Origin: an uncultured Halomonas sp.
Lineage (GTDB): Bacteria; Pseudomonadota; Gammaproteobacteria; Pseudomonadales; Halomonadaceae
NCBI RefSeq assembly: GCF_947500835.1
Contig: NZ_CANMTQ010000006.1
Location: 1 to 64,000 of the forward strand
DNA length: 64,000 nt
Reading direction: 5' to 3'
Part shown: positions 43,181-55,189 of the stretch, in pieces
How positions within the stretch are numbered: the first letter of the stretch is position 1
Layout of the letters: every line of letters starts with the position of its first letter
Program-made: the position numbers and the translations under genes
Notes under the pieces: generated by a model
Told to the model about the DNA's origin: nothing
The model's database searches: none
What the model saw: the letters and a program-made list of their open reading frames with translations, nothing else

Positions 43181-44326
43181 TTATCGACGCCCGCCCAGCA
43201 TGGCAACGAAACGATCAAACAGCGGCGCCATATCCCGTGGTCCGGGGCTCGCCTCCGGATGCCCCTGAAAGCTGAACGCCGGGCAGTCGGTGCGCTCGAC
43301 GCCCTGCAGGGTGCCGTCGAACAGCGAGCGATGGGTGGCGCGCAACGTGGCCGGCAGACTGGTCTCATCGACGGCAAAGCCATGGTTCTGACTGGTGATC
43401 ATCACCTGGCCGCTGTCGAGATCCTGCACCGGATGATTGGCGCCGTGATGGCCGTGATTCATCTTCACCGTGCGCCCGCCGGAGGCCAGCGCCAGCAGCT
43501 GATGTCCCAGACAAATGCCGAACAAGGGAATGCCACTCTCGAGCAGCTCACGAATCGCCGCGATGGCGTAGTCGCAGGGTTCCGGGTCGCCAGGACCATT
43601 GGAAAGAAAAATGCCATCCGGCTTCAAGGCCAGTATGTCGGCGGCGGCGGTCTGGGCCGGCACTACCGTCAGGCGGCAGTCGCGTGCGGCCAGCAGACGC
43701 AGGATATTGTGCTTGATGCCGTAGTCGATCGCGACGACATGATAGCGAGCATCGCCGGGCGCGGCTTCTGCATAGCCCTTGCCCAGTGTCCAGTCGCCTT
43801 GGCGCCACTCGTAGGGCGCCTCACAGGAAACCACCTTGGCCAGATCCATGCCGGCCAGACCCGGAAAGGCCCGCGCCGCTGCCAGTACCCGCTCGACGGC
43901 ATCATCGCCCTCGGCGTCCGGACCCGCCAGGATGGCACCATTCTGAGCGCCCTTGTCGCGCAGCAGGCGGGTCAGGCGGCGGGTGTCGATATCCGCAATC
44001 CCCAGCACGCCATGTTCGCGCAGGTAGTCGTCCAGGCGCTGCTGGCTGCGAAAGCTGCTGGCCATCAGGGGTAGATCGCGGATCACCAGCCCAGCGGCGC
44101 TGATGCGATCTGATTCGACGTCCTCATCGTTCACGCCGGTATTGCCGATATGCGGATAGGTCAGGGTGACGATCTGGCGAGTATAGGAGGGGTCGGTCAA
44201 GATTTCCTGATAACCCGTCATGGCGGTGTTGAATACCACTTCGCCACTGGTCTGTCCGTCGGCGCCGATGGCGCTGCCATGAAATACGCTGCCATCTGCC
44301 AGGGCCAGTATCGCGGGTCTGTTCAA
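43181..44326 (-). CDS. carA: carbamoyl-phosphate synthase small subunit
   Basis: Glutamine amidotransferase subunit that feeds ammonia to CarB. The 381-residue product has the class I triad: Cys in [15 protein letters not shown] and the His-X-Glu in [12 protein letters not shown]. The start is placed at a TTG (44326) because GGAGG lies at ideal spacing upstream and the protein then aligns with E. coli CarA ([12 protein letters not shown]). A GTG at 44341 would overlap the ribosome-binding site. Confidence 0.95.
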   Translation of the reverse strand: MNRPAILALADGSVFHGSAIGADGQTSGEVVFNTAMTGYQEILTDPSYTRQIVTLTYPHIGNTGVNDEDVESDRISAAGLVIRDLPLMASSFRSQQRLDDYLREHGVLGIADIDTRRLTRLLRDKGAQNGAILAGPDAEGDDAVERVLAAARAFPGLAGMDLAKVVSCEAPYEWRQGDWTLGKGYAEAAPGDARYHVVAIDYGIKHNILRLLAARDCRLTVVPAQTAAADILALKPDGIFLSNGPGDPEPCDYAIAAIRELLESGIPLFGICLGHQLLALASGGRTVKMNHGHHGANHPVQDLDSGQVMITSQNHGFAVDETSLPATLRATHRSLFDGTLQGVERTDCPAFSFQGHPEASPGPRDMAPLFDRFVAMLGGRR

Positions 44327-44394
44327 CGCAACGTCCTCCACTCTCGTTGTAGCTCGTCAGGTCCCTGTCGGACCACGTTGAGACATTCAAATCG

Positions 44395-44440
44395 TAAAAA
44401 AGCGGGACGAAACCTGAGGCAAACTGGTTTCATCCCGCTT
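44395..44440 (-). terminator. dapB terminator
   Basis: On the minus strand a 15-bp stem, with one mismatch, AAGCGGGATGAAACC / GGTTTCGTCCCGCTT with an 11-nt loop, is followed by TTTTTT. It lies about 120 nt downstream of dapB and upstream of carA, separating the two units. Confidence 0.8.
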
Positions 44441-44557
44441 GATAGCATTCGCTTGGCACCATGGCCCTACTGACACCTGGTTGCGCGGCCAAATTGCCGA
44501 GATACTACAGGATTCAGTGAATGGGCACTACCCTCTTCCTTCGCCGAGCTTCTTTTG

Positions 44558-46471
<1,914 letters not shown>

Positions 46472-46484
46472 TCCGGCGTGGACG

Positions 46485-47729
46485 TCAGCGGAATCGATCG
46501 GCGCGAAACGGCTGCATGTCGACCAGAAGTTCTTCACCGTCCATCATTTCGCCCAGCAGGCGGCCAGTGGTCGGCCCCAGGGTGAAGCCCTGATGACCGT
46601 GACCGAAGGCGAGCCACAGCCCGGAATGATTCGGCGCCGGCCCGATGACCGGTTTCATGTCCGCCATGCACGGGCGTGCCCCTTTCCAGGGCGCCTCGTC
46701 GAGTCGTTCACCCAAGGGAAACAGCTTGCGGGCTACGGCTTCCGCATCCTCAAGCTGGCCCCCATTGGGCGGCGCTTCCAGAATGTCCAGCTCCGCTCCG
46801 GTGGTCAGGCGGATACCGGCGCGCATTGGCGTCAGCAGGTATCCGGTCTCGAAATCCATCAGCCAATGATTGAGCTTGGCTTCATCCTGGGTGGCGTAGT
46901 GCATGTGATAGCCGCGCATGGGGAACAGGGGCAGCCGGTAATCCAGCTGTTGCAACCATTTCGCCGACCAGGGTCCCATGGCCACCACCAGCTCTTCCGC
47001 CTCCAGGTTGCCCTTGCTGGTGGCCAGATTCCAGCTGGTCCCGGTCTGGGAAAAGCTTTTCGCCTCGGCCTGCTCGATGCGCCCACCCAGGGCCTCGAAC
47101 GCCTGTGCATAGGCCTGCACGAGGGCACTCGGGTCAATTACCGACCAAGAGTTGGTCCAGTGAATGGCTCCAGCCAGCACATTAGAAACAAAGGGTTCCT
47201 GCCCCCTAAGCGCCGTCTGATCGAGCATCTCAAACTCTACGCCGAAACGCTCTTTCATCTCACTTGCAGTCGCTTGCTGCTCATCCAGCACTTGACGGGT
47301 ACGAAATCCCTCGAACCAGCCATCTTTCTTGATCAAGCCTTGGGCGCCCGACGCCTCGATCATCTTGGCGTGCTCGTCGGTGCAGTGCATGATCAAGGAG
47401 GCATATTCCGGCACGATGCGGGCATAGTTACTGGGCGCAGAGTGCCGCCAGAACTGCAACAGCGGCCCAGCGGCGGCCAGCATGCCGCGCAGACGATAGC
47501 GAATGTCGATACTTCGGTTGGGGAGCAAACGCCACAGGCTTGGCAGATCCCGCGGGAAAGGATGGGGCTTTACCGCTTCGCGCTGGATCAAGCCGGCATT
47601 ACCGAAGGAGGTTTCTTGCCCCGGCGCCTTGCGATCCACCAGCACCACCGAGCGCCCCCGCTTGGCCAGGTGATAAGCAATACAGACACCGACCATGCCG
47701 GCGCCCAGAACAATGGTCTCGCGTGACAT
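46485..47729 (-). CDS. D-amino acid dehydrogenase-like FAD oxidoreductase
   Basis: FAD-dependent DAO-family enzyme of 414 residues resembling DadA, which oxidises D-amino acids at the membrane. The N-terminal ADP-binding motif VLGAGMVGVCIAYHL, the ETSFGNAGLIQ segment and the C-terminal GHGHQGFTLGPTTG are present. The ATG at 47729 has GGAG 6-9 nt upstream; the frame extends 18 codons further without similarity. No alanine racemase gene is adjacent, so the substrate is uncertain. Confidence 0.85.
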   Translation of the reverse strand: MSRETIVLGAGMVGVCIAYHLAKRGRSVVLVDRKAPGQETSFGNAGLIQREAVKPHPFPRDLPSLWRLLPNRSIDIRYRLRGMLAAAGPLLQFWRHSAPSNYARIVPEYASLIMHCTDEHAKMIEASGAQGLIKKDGWFEGFRTRQVLDEQQATASEMKERFGVEFEMLDQTALRGQEPFVSNVLAGAIHWTNSWSVIDPSALVQAYAQAFEALGGRIEQAEAKSFSQTGTSWNLATSKGNLEAEELVVAMGPWSAKWLQQLDYRLPLFPMRGYHMHYATQDEAKLNHWLMDFETGYLLTPMRAGIRLTTGAELDILEAPPNGGQLEDAEAVARKLFPLGERLDEAPWKGARPCMADMKPVIGPAPNHSGLWLAFGHGHQGFTLGPTTGRLLGEMMDGEELLVDMQPFRADRFR

Positions 47730-47883
47730 TCCCGTCTCCATTTGAGTAGCGATACTGCGATCCATCCGAGTCAATTCGGACAACGATAAAGCAGATTACA
47801 GTTTAAGGCATGTAACCTGGCACTCGCCAAACTCAGGACAGCTTGCTTGCCCCCTTCGCGGTTTTATAGATACCACGAGCAAA

Positions 47884-47916
47884 AAAGCCTCACCGCTTAA
47901 AAACTGGTGAGGCTTT
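47884..47916 (-). terminator. dnaJ terminator
   Basis: An 11-bp stem AAAGCCTCACC / GGTGAGGCTTT with an 11-nt loop, followed on the minus strand by TTTTT. It lies 24 nt after the dnaJ stop and closes the grpE-dnaK-dnaJ group. The rest of 47730-47939 shows no gene. Confidence 0.85.
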
Positions 47917-47939
47917 AACCGTTCGAGGATAGCCGATTT

Positions 47940-49085
47940 CTACGACTTCATATCCTCAAAGAAGCGCTTGACCCCATCGAACCAGCCATCCTTCTTCGGT
48001 GAATGGTGGTTGCTGTTGCCCAGGCTATCCTGGAACTCTCGCAGCAGGTTCTTCTGATGCTCGGTCAGGTGTACCGGGGTTTCCACCACGACCTTGCACA
48101 GCAGATCCCCCGCCGGGCCGCCGCGCACCGGCTTGACGCCCTTGCCACGCAGTCGGAACAGCTTGCCGGTCTGGGTCTCGGCAGGAATCTTGAGCTTGAC
48201 CCGGCCTTCCAGGGTCGGCACTTCCAGTTCGCCGCCGAGTGCCGCATCGATGAAGTTGATCGGCATCTCGCAATGCAGATGACGCCCATCACGCTCGAAG
48301 ATCGGGTGAGGCTTGATAGCGACCTGAACGTAAAGATCCCCTGGCGGGCCACTATTGAGTCCGCTTTCGCCCTCGTTGTTGAGACGAATGCGATCGCCAG
48401 TGTCCACACCGGAAGGAATCTTCACCGATAGCGTACGAGTCTCGCGTACCCGGCCTTCGCCGCGACATTCACGACAGGGCACCTTGATGGCTTCGCCACT
48501 GCCATGGCAGGTCGGACAGGTTTGCTGCACAGCAAAGAAGCCCTGCTGCATACGCACCTGACCCATGCCGTGACAGGTGGGGCAGGTCTCCTTGCTGGAT
48601 CCGGGTTCGGCGCCATTCCCGTCGCAGTGATCGCAGGCCACATGACGCGGCACGCGGATATCTACAGTAGTGCCGGAAACCGCGTCCTCCAGGTCAAGCT
48701 CCAGGTTGTAGCGCAGATCGGAGCCTCGCTGGGGGGCATTGGGATTACGCCGGCCACCGCCGCCGCCGAATATATCCCCAAAGACATCGCCGAAGATGTC
48801 GCTGAAACCACCGGCTCCCGCGCCACCAAAGCCACCGCCGCCAAAACCGCCGGCCTGGCCGTCGACACCGGCGTGACCGAACTGGTCGTAGGCCGCGCGC
48901 TTCTCGCTGTCGGCCAGGATTTCATAAGCCTCGGATATTTCACGGAATTTGGCTTCCGCGGTCGTGTCATCCGGGTTGCGATCCGGATGGTATTTTTGGG
49001 CCAAGCGTCGATAAGCCTTCTTGATCTCTTTCTGATCGGCTTCGCGCTCGACGCCCAGCACTTCATAGTAGTCACGCTTGGACAT
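47940..49085 (-). CDS. dnaJ: chaperone protein DnaJ
   Basis: Hsp40 co-chaperone that delivers substrates to DnaK and stimulates its ATPase. The 381-residue protein has the J domain with HPD (about residue 33), a Gly/Phe-rich region (about 75-115), the zinc domain with four CxxCxGxG repeats (about 145-210) and the C-terminal substrate domain. It lies 89 nt downstream of dnaK, with a GC-rich hairpin in between. Confidence 0.98.
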   Translation of the reverse strand: MSKRDYYEVLGVEREADQKEIKKAYRRLAQKYHPDRNPDDTTAEAKFREISEAYEILADSEKRAAYDQFGHAGVDGQAGGFGGGGFGGAGAGGFSDIFGDVFGDIFGGGGGRRNPNAPQRGSDLRYNLELDLEDAVSGTTVDIRVPRHVACDHCDGNGAEPGSSKETCPTCHGMGQVRMQQGFFAVQQTCPTCHGSGEAIKVPCRECRGEGRVRETRTLSVKIPSGVDTGDRIRLNNEGESGLNSGPPGDLYVQVAIKPHPIFERDGRHLHCEMPINFIDAALGGELEVPTLEGRVKLKIPAETQTGKLFRLRGKGVKPVRGGPAGDLLCKVVVETPVHLTEHQKNLLREFQDSLGNSNHHSPKKDGWFDGVKRFFEDMKS

Positions 49086-49123
49086 GGATCTGTCCGCCTC
49101 CGTGTCGAATAGACGGAAACGAC

Positions 49124-49148
49124 GGCGCGGGAGTCATGCCCCCGCGCC
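49124..49148 (-). terminator. dnaK-dnaJ intergenic hairpin
   Basis: Inverted repeat GGCGCGGG / CCCGCGCC (49124-49131 and 49141-49148) with a 9-nt loop, without a proper U-run. It probably attenuates transcription or protects the dnaK message 3' end rather than fully terminating, so dnaJ would be made at a lower level. Confidence 0.5.
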
Positions 49149-49174
49149 GCCGCCGTCCGTGTCAGACGTCGTGG

Positions 49175-51100
49175 TTATTGCTTCTTCTGGTCGTCGTTGA
49201 CTTCTTCATACTCGGCGTCAACCACGTCATCTTCCTGCTTCTTGGCATCTTCACTCTGAGCGCCATCCTGCGGCGTCTCGGGCTGCTCGGCGTACATCTT
49301 CTGGGCCAAGCTGCCAGAGGCTTCCGTCAGCGCGTCCAGTTTGGTTTGGATAGCCTGCTGGTCATCACTCTTGAGCGCTTCTTCGAGCTCAGTGATGGCG
49401 CCTTCGATCTTCTGCTTGTCCTCTTCAGAAGCCTTGTCACCGGCATCGGTCAAGGTCTTGCGCGACGCATGGATCATACCGTCTGCCTGATTGCGCAGCT
49501 GCACCAGCTCTTCGAACTTCTTGTCTTCATCCGCATGCGCCTCGGCATCCCGGACCATCTGTTCGATTTCTTCGTCGCTCAGACCACTGGAGGCCTTGAT
49601 GACGATGGACTGCTCCTTGCCGGTCGCCTTGTCCTTGGCGGACACGTTGAGGATACCGTTGGCATCGAGATCGAAGGCGACTTCGATCTGAGGTACGCCC
49701 CGCGGCGCCGGTGGAATGTCGGCAAGATCGAAACGACCCAATGACTTGTTCTGACCGGACTGCTTGCGTTCACCCTGCAACACATGGATGGTCACGGCGG
49801 TCTGATTATCATCCGCGGTCGAGAAAGTCTGCGTCTTCTTGGTCGGGATCGTGGTGTTCTTCTCGATCAGCGGCGTCATCACGCCACCCAAGGTTTCGAT
49901 ACCGAGCGTCAACGGGGTAACGTCGAGCAGCAGTACGTCCTTGACGTCGCCACCCAGCACACCGCCCTGAATCGCGGCACCCACGGCCACGGCCTCGTCC
50001 GGGTTGACATCCTTGCGTGCTTCCTTACCGAAGAACTCGGCAGCCTTGGCCTGGACCATCGGCATGCGCGTCTGACCACCGACGAGAATGACGTCATCGA
50101 TTTCGGAGTTGGAAAGCCCTGCGTCCGCCAGAGCAGTCTTGCATGGACCCAATGAGCGCTTGACCAGATCTTCGACCAAGGACTCGAGCTTGGCGCGGGT
50201 GATCTTGACGTTCAAGTGCTTGGGACCGGTGTTGTCTGCCGTGATGTAAGGCAGGTTGACGTCGGTCTGCTGAGCGCTGGACAGCTCGATCTTGGCTTTC
50301 TCGGCAGCTTCCTTGAGGCGCTGCATGGCCAGGTTGTCGCCGGACAGATCGATGCCGCTGTCGGACTTGAACTGATCGACCAGATAGTTGATCAGTTTGA
50401 GGTCGAAATCTTCGCCGCCAAGGAAGGTATCGCCATTGGTGGCCAACACCTCGAACTGGGTTTCACCATCGACGTCTGCCACTTCGATGATGGAGATATC
50501 GAAAGTACCACCACCCAGGTCGTAGACCGCGATGGTCTTGTCACCGCGGGACTTGTCCATGCCGTAGGCAAGCGCCGCCGCAGTCGGCTCGTTGATGATG
50601 CGCTTGACCTCAAGGCCAGCGATGCGACCGGCATCCTTGGTGGCCTGGCGCTGTGAGTCGTTGAAGTAGGCCGGCACGGTGATGACTGCTTCGGTGACGG
50701 TTTCACCAAGGTAGTCTTCGGCAGTCTTTTTCATCTTCTTCAGCACTTCCGCGCTGACCTGGGGAGGCGCCATCTTCTTGCCCTTGACCTCGACCCAGGC
50801 ATCGCCGTTGTCGGCGCTGGCAATGGTATAAGGCACCATCTTGATGTCTTTTTGCACGACATCATCCTGGAAGCGGCGACCGATCAAACGCTTGATGGCA
50901 TAAAGCGTATTAGTGGGATTGGTGACTGCTTGACGTTTGGCTGCCTGGCCAACAAGTGTTTCACCATCGTCGGTGTAGGCAATGATGGAAGGCGTCGTAC
51001 GCGTGCCTTCAGCGTTTTCGATAACCTTTGGCTTGTCGCCGTCAAGTACGGCAACACAAGAGTTAGTGGTTCCTAAATCAATACCAATTATGCGTCCCAT
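49175..51100 (-). CDS. dnaK: molecular chaperone DnaK
   Basis: Hsp70 ATPase chaperone. The 641-residue product has the three Hsp70 signatures: [14 protein letters not shown] (about 4-17), [14 protein letters not shown] (about 194-207) and [14 protein letters not shown] (about 338-351). The substrate-binding and helical-lid domains follow, with an acidic, Gln-rich tail ending in [11 protein letters not shown] sigma32-type promoter precedes it. Confidence 0.98.
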   Translation of the reverse strand: MGRIIGIDLGTTNSCVAVLDGDKPKVIENAEGTRTTPSIIAYTDDGETLVGQAAKRQAVTNPTNTLYAIKRLIGRRFQDDVVQKDIKMVPYTIASADNGDAWVEVKGKKMAPPQVSAEVLKKMKKTAEDYLGETVTEAVITVPAYFNDSQRQATKDAGRIAGLEVKRIINEPTAAALAYGMDKSRGDKTIAVYDLGGGTFDISIIEVADVDGETQFEVLATNGDTFLGGEDFDLKLINYLVDQFKSDSGIDLSGDNLAMQRLKEAAEKAKIELSSAQQTDVNLPYITADNTGPKHLNVKITRAKLESLVEDLVKRSLGPCKTALADAGLSNSEIDDVILVGGQTRMPMVQAKAAEFFGKEARKDVNPDEAVAVGAAIQGGVLGGDVKDVLLLDVTPLTLGIETLGGVMTPLIEKNTTIPTKKTQTFSTADDNQTAVTIHVLQGERKQSGQNKSLGRFDLADIPPAPRGVPQIEVAFDLDANGILNVSAKDKATGKEQSIVIKASSGLSDEEIEQMVRDAEAHADEDKKFEELVQLRNQADGMIHASRKTLTDAGDKASEEDKQKIEGAITELEEALKSDDQQAIQTKLDALTEASGSLAQKMYAEQPETPQDGAQSEDAKKQEDDVVDAEYEEVNDDQKKQ

Positions 51101-51162
51101 ATAAATACCTCAAAATCGTTGCTTGACTGTTTGTAACGGCTTGCGCTGTATCTTTGACGTTA

Positions 51163-51190
51163 ATCTGGGGGCTCGAATGCGCCTTTCAAG
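51163..51190 (-). promoter_or_regulatory. sigma32 promoter of dnaK
   Basis: On the minus strand CTTGAAA (51184-51190) is followed after 13 nt by CCCCAGAT (51163-51170), a near-perfect heat-shock promoter, about 65 nt upstream of the dnaK ATG. It gives dnaK-dnaJ a heat-shock start independent of grpE. Confidence 0.8.
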
Positions 51191-51215
51191 GGGTACGACG
51201 TATCGAGCCGCCAAT

Positions 51216-51866
51216 TCATTGTGCGGATTTACTGACCACCACCATGGCCGGGCGTACCAAGCGCCCATTGAGCACGTAGCCTTTTTGAATCACATCCATC
51301 ACGGTATTGGGCTCGAGATCACCATTGGGCACCATGGTCATGGCCTCGTGATACTGCGGATCGAAAGGCTCGCCCTGGGGATCGATCTGCTCGACGCCGA
51401 ACTTGGCCAACACATCGAGCTGCAGCTTCAGCGTCATGGAAACGCCTTCCCGGTGCGCGTCCGTGGCGCCATCATTCATGGCTTCGAGCGCCTTCTCCAG
51501 GCTGTCGACTACCGGCAGAAGCTCCTTGACGAACTTTTCGAGCGCGAATTTGCGGGCTTTTTCTACATCCTGTTCGGCACGCCGGCGCACATTCTGATTT
51601 TCGGCTGCCGCGCGCAATGCCTGATCCTTGGCCTCGCCTAGCGCCTGCTCGAGCTCCTCGACCCTGGCTGCCAGCACATCGGTCTCGGCATCTTCGATGG
51701 CGTCAGCATTGAACAGTGTCTCATCTTCCGCGAGAACCCTTTCGCCAGCCTCGGCATCATCAAGCTGGCCTTCAAGAGGCTCAGCCTGTGGCTCGGCATC
51801 ACGCTCGGCGCGCTGCATTTCTTCACTGACTGGTTCGTCACTTGGTGCTTGTGGATCTCTAGCCAT
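51216..51866 (-). CDS. grpE: nucleotide exchange factor GrpE
   Basis: Thermosensor exchange factor for DnaK. The 216-residue protein has an acidic variable N-terminus, a long coiled coil (about 65-130) and the C-terminal beta domain with the family motif [14 protein letters not shown]. It lies 115 nt upstream of dnaK and has its own heat-shock promoter. Confidence 0.96.
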   Translation of the reverse strand: MARDPQAPSDEPVSEEMQRAERDAEPQAEPLEGQLDDAEAGERVLAEDETLFNADAIEDAETDVLAARVEELEQALGEAKDQALRAAAENQNVRRRAEQDVEKARKFALEKFVKELLPVVDSLEKALEAMNDGATDAHREGVSMTLKLQLDVLAKFGVEQIDPQGEPFDPQYHEAMTMVPNGDLEPNTVMDVIQKGYVLNGRLVRPAMVVVSKSAQ

Positions 51867-51950
51867 GTCGCTCTCCTGACATCACTGAACTTAAACAAAG
51901 TTAAATGAAATGAGCGGCCCAAGGCCGCGAAGGTTATTGATTTGCTCCCT

Positions 51951-51978
51951 ATATGGGGATGTCAAAAGGGATCTCAAG
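51951..51978 (-). promoter_or_regulatory. sigma32 promoter of grpE
   Basis: On the minus strand CTTGAGA (51972-51978) and CCCCATAT (51951-51958) are separated by 13 nt, matching the sigma32 consensus, about 85 nt upstream of grpE. It uses the same 13-nt spacer as the dnaK promoter. Confidence 0.82.
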
Positions 51979-52018
51979 GTATGGCTTTACGTTATGGCAT
52001 TGCTTTGGCAAAGAAGGA

Positions 52019-52055
52019 TTGAAGAAAGGATATCGAATACTGTATAAACGCACAG
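52019..52055 (+). promoter_or_regulatory. LexA-controlled recN promoter
   Basis: An SOS box CTGTATAAACGCACAG (52040-52055, CTG-N10-CAG) covers the -10 hexamer TATAAA (52043-52048). A -35 TTGAAG (52019-52024) lies 18 nt upstream of that -10. LexA bound here would block RNA polymerase, giving DNA-damage induction of recN. Confidence 0.82.
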
Positions 52056-52097
52056 ATAGTATTCAATGGGTTTTCATTCACTGCATCGGAGGTGATC

Positions 52098-53771
52098 ATG
52101 CTCGTCCAGCTTGCGATTCGTGACTTTGCCATCGTCGAGCGTCTTGATCTCGATCTGCATGACGGCATGACCGCCATCACCGGTGAGACCGGTGCCGGCA
52201 AATCGGTTCTACTGGGTGCCTTGGGGCTGTGTCTCGGCGAGCGCGCCGATGTTGCCAGTGTGCGCCACGGAGCTAAACGCGCGGATCTCAGCGCTCGCTT
52301 CGATATCGAGCGATTGCCTGTCGCAAGGTCATGGCTCGAGGCTCGGGAACTGCCAACGGAAGACTGCCTGCTGCGCAGGGTCGTGGCTGCCAACGGGCGC
52401 TCCAAGGCCTGGATCAACGGCCACCCCTGCACGGTGAGTGACCTCAAGGCGCTAGGCGAGCACCTGATCGAGATTCATGGACAACATGCCCACCAGGCGC
52501 TGCTGCAGGAAGACACTCATCTGCGCCTGCTGGACGATTTCGCCGACCAGAGCGATGCCGTCGACGACCTTGCCGCCACCTTTCGTCAATGGCAGGAAGC
52601 ACGCCGTCGCTTGAAGCATCTGACCGACAGCGGTGATGAAATTCAGGCTCGGCGTCAGCTGCTGCGCTATCAGGTAGAAGAGTTGGACCAGTTGGCTTTA
52701 GCCGACAACGAACTCGAGGCGCTGGAACAGGAGCAAGCCGTGCTGGCCCACGCGGAAGAAACGCTACGGGAAACGCAGCTTGCCGTGGATTGTTGTGATC
52801 ATGATGAAGGAGGCGCCTTGACATTACTCCATCAGGCGCTAACGCGTATTGGCAATTTACCTGGCGCAGAGCATGGCGCTCTTGCCGAAGCCCGCAGCAT
52901 GCTCAGCGATGCCCAGATACAGATCGAGGAGGCTGCACGAGAGCTGCACTACTTCATCGATCACACGGAACTCGATCCAGAACGCCTGGCTCAAGTGGAA
53001 GAGCGTCTTGCAGAGGTCCATCGCGTCGCACGCAAGCACCATGTGATGCCGGAAGAGCTGACCGAGCTGCAGCTGCGTCTACGCAACGAACTGGAATCGT
53101 TGGAAGGCGGCGAACACGACCTGGAAGCGTTGACCGCCGAGGTCGAAGCTACGCGAGATGCCTATCGCACGGCTGCTCGTCGAATCAGTAAGAAGCGCCA
53201 GAAAGCGGCTGTGGCTTTTGGCAAAGAAGTACAGGATCAGCTGGGCTTTCTCGCCATGGGCAAGGCACGCTTCGAGATTGACGTCGCCTCCCGAGATACG
53301 CCACAGCCAAACGGTATGGATTCGGTGCGCTTCTTGATCAGCGCCAACCCCGGTCAGCCGGCGCGCCCGTTGGCCAAGGTTGCCTCCGGCGGCGAGCTAT
53401 CGCGCATCAGTCTAGCCATACAGGTGGTTGCCGCCAGCCACAGCACCATCGCGACATTGGTTTTTGACGAAGTGGACGTAGGGGTATCCGGCGCCACCGC
53501 CGAGATCGTGGGACAACTCCTTCGGCGCCTTGGTCAGTCCGGCCAGGTAATGACCGTGACTCATCTGCCCCAGGTGGCCGCTCAAGCGCACCAGCATCTG
53601 CATATCGAGAAGCAGGCCACGGAAGACATGACTTTGACGCAGATGGCGACTCTCGACGAGGCCGGCCGCGTCAAGGAATTGGCGCGCATGCTGGGAGGTG
53701 TGCATCTCTCGGACCGTACCCTGGCCCATGCCCGGGAAATGCTGGACGCCAGTCAGCACGCCCATCACTGA
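52098..53771 (+). CDS. recN: DNA repair protein RecN
   Basis: SMC-like ATPase acting in recombinational double-strand-break repair. The 557-residue protein has Walker A GETGAGKS (about residues 29-36), a central coiled coil, the ABC signature VASGGELSRISLA and Walker B LVFDEVDVGVSG. The ATG at 52098 follows GGAGGT at 4-5 nt; a GTG two codons upstream overlaps the ribosome-binding site. It is divergent from grpE. Confidence 0.96.
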   Translation: MLVQLAIRDFAIVERLDLDLHDGMTAITGETGAGKSVLLGALGLCLGERADVASVRHGAKRADLSARFDIERLPVARSWLEARELPTEDCLLRRVVAANGRSKAWINGHPCTVSDLKALGEHLIEIHGQHAHQALLQEDTHLRLLDDFADQSDAVDDLAATFRQWQEARRRLKHLTDSGDEIQARRQLLRYQVEELDQLALADNELEALEQEQAVLAHAEETLRETQLAVDCCDHDEGGALTLLHQALTRIGNLPGAEHGALAEARSMLSDAQIQIEEAARELHYFIDHTELDPERLAQVEERLAEVHRVARKHHVMPEELTELQLRLRNELESLEGGEHDLEALTAEVEATRDAYRTAARRISKKRQKAAVAFGKEVQDQLGFLAMGKARFEIDVASRDTPQPNGMDSVRFLISANPGQPARPLAKVASGGELSRISLAIQVVAASHSTIATLVFDEVDVGVSGATAEIVGQLLRRLGQSGQVMTVTHLPQVAAQAHQHLHIEKQATEDMTLTQMATLDEAGRVKELARMLGGVHLSDRTLAHAREMLDASQHAHH

Positions 53772-53789
53772 TGGTCTTCTAAACTGAAA

Positions 53790-53818
53790 ACGCCAGCCTA
53801 GAAGGCTGGCGTTTTTTT
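53790..53818. terminator. bidirectional terminator between recN and fur
   Basis: Stem ACGCCAGCCT / AGGCTGGCGT with a 3-nt loop, followed by seven T on the plus strand. The minus strand reads TTTTCAG after the stem, so the hairpin can also end fur transcripts. Confidence 0.88.
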
Positions 53819-53848
53819 AAGCTTGGCAGAGCACACTTCCATCCGGTC

Positions 53849-54292
53849 TCAGGATTTCTTGATGCCTTCCTGGCGCGTCGCTCGCGACCCCTTGGGCCGC
53901 ACATATAACACCAGGGCATGATCCACGAGTTCGTAACCATGCTCCTCGACGATTTCTTGCTGACGACGCTCGATCTGCTCGTCGAAGAACTCGATGATCT
54001 GGCCACTTTCCAGGCACACCATATGATCATGATGTTCTTCATGAGACATCTCGAAGACCGCATGCCCGCCGTCGAAATTATGGCGTACTACCAGGCCCGC
54101 GGACTCAAACTGTGTCAACACGCGATAGACGGTTGCTAACCCCACGTCCTCACCAGCATCCAGCAGCGCCTTGTAGACATCTTCGGCGCTAAGATGCTCA
54201 CCCGTGGAACTTTCGAGGATTTGCAGGATCTTGACACGAGGCAATGTAACCTTGAGTCCCGCCCTGCGTAGTTCGTGGTTCTGATCGGCCAT
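53849..54292 (-). CDS. fur: ferric uptake regulator
   Basis: Fe2+-dependent repressor of iron acquisition. The 147-residue protein starts MADQNHELRRAGLKVTLPR and has the winged-helix DNA-binding domain. The metal-binding HEEHHDHMVC segment and GQIIEF follow. The usual second CxxC is not evident in the C-terminal tail. The annotated frame extends 62 codons upstream across bamE's promoter, but similarity begins at 54292. It is divergent from bamE, as in Pseudomonas. Confidence 0.96.
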   Translation of the reverse strand: MADQNHELRRAGLKVTLPRVKILQILESSTGEHLSAEDVYKALLDAGEDVGLATVYRVLTQFESAGLVVRHNFDGGHAVFEMSHEEHHDHMVCLESGQIIEFFDEQIERRQQEIVEEHGYELVDHALVLYVRPKGSRATRQEGIKKS

Positions 54293-54364
54293 GATAGCTC
54301 TTCGCAGTATTGTGATGGGTCGGGTATGATCGGCCCAAGAAACGATAGTGAAGAATGGGGCCAA

Positions 54365-54820
54365 ATGCAAAATCTTATCAAAATAGCCACCTTTTCCATT
54401 GCTCTCTCCCTGGTGGGTGGCTGCAGTTATTTTAGCGTTTACAAGCGCGATCTGCCCCAGGGCAATCTGTTCACTCAAGACATGGTCACCCAGCTAAAGC
54501 CTGGCATGAGCCGCGAACAGGTTGTTTATGTGATGGGCATGCCGCTTTTGAGAACACCCTTCGATGAAAATCAATGGGAATACGTGTCTCGACTGGATGA
54601 AGCCTATGCCGGAGTAAAGCAGCGTCGCGTGACCTTGACCTTCGCCAACAACCAGTTGGTCGATATCAAGACATCGGGAGATATGGATGCCAACATGGAG
54701 CTGTCGCCAGATTCCGATCTGGGCCCGGCCCTGGATCCTGGTGGCGTCGAGCCGATACCTGGCAGCTCGCCAGTACCCGCTCCGGGGGAAGAACCGGATA
54801 GTCGCGGAGAGCGAATCTAG
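54365..54820 (+). CDS. bamE: outer membrane assembly lipoprotein BamE/OmlA
   Basis: Component of the beta-barrel assembly machine. The 151-residue protein has a lipoprotein signal with lipobox VGGC (Cys20) and the SmpA/OmlA domain with the GNLFTQDMVTQLKPGMSR and VMGMPLLRTPF motifs. A proline- and glycine-rich tail (about 115-151) extends beyond E. coli BamE, which is common in pseudomonad OmlA. It is divergent from fur. Confidence 0.94.
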   Translation: MQNLIKIATFSIALSLVGGCSYFSVYKRDLPQGNLFTQDMVTQLKPGMSREQVVYVMGMPLLRTPFDENQWEYVSRLDEAYAGVKQRRVTLTFANNQLVDIKTSGDMDANMELSPDSDLGPALDPGGVEPIPGSSPVPAPGEEPDSRGERI

Positions 54821-54835
54821 CCCATATCGTCATTT

Positions 54836-55189
54836 TTAACCTCGGGCGTTGCGTGTTGCACGTTTCGCCCGCGCTTGTTTGGGATCAATGTGTAGAGGTC
54901 GGTAGATTTCGACACGATCGCCGGCTCGCAGCACATGTTGGTCAGGGTCGCGCAGCAGCTTGCCGAAAATTCCTAGCGCGCCCTGTGTGAACGTTTCTGG
55001 GGGTAAAGCGGGGAAATACTGCGGCATCTGCGCCATCGCGACCGCTTGTCGAGCGGTAGTGCCCGGCGAAACGGTCAAGACGACGATCTTTTGAGACTCA
55101 GGAAGAGCAAAAGCAACCTCTACGATCAGCGGTTCCTCGCCGGCTGATAGCACGGTCCCGGAGTCGTCATTTTTTTCCATAAACGACAT
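54836..55189 (-). CDS. RnfH family ubiquitin-fold protein
   Basis: Small beta-grasp protein of 117 residues of the RnfH family. It has no proven function, despite the name, and is usually encoded after ratA. The segments VEVAFALPESQKIV and LRAGDRVEIYRPLHIDPKQARAKRA are diagnostic. It overlaps the ratA 3' end by 23 nt; an internal ATG at 55180 is an alternative start. Confidence 0.9.
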   Translation of the reverse strand: MSFMEKNDDSGTVLSAGEEPLIVEVAFALPESQKIVVLTVSPGTTARQAVAMAQMPQYFPALPPETFTQGALGIFGKLLRDPDQHVLRAGDRVEIYRPLHIDPKQARAKRATRNARG

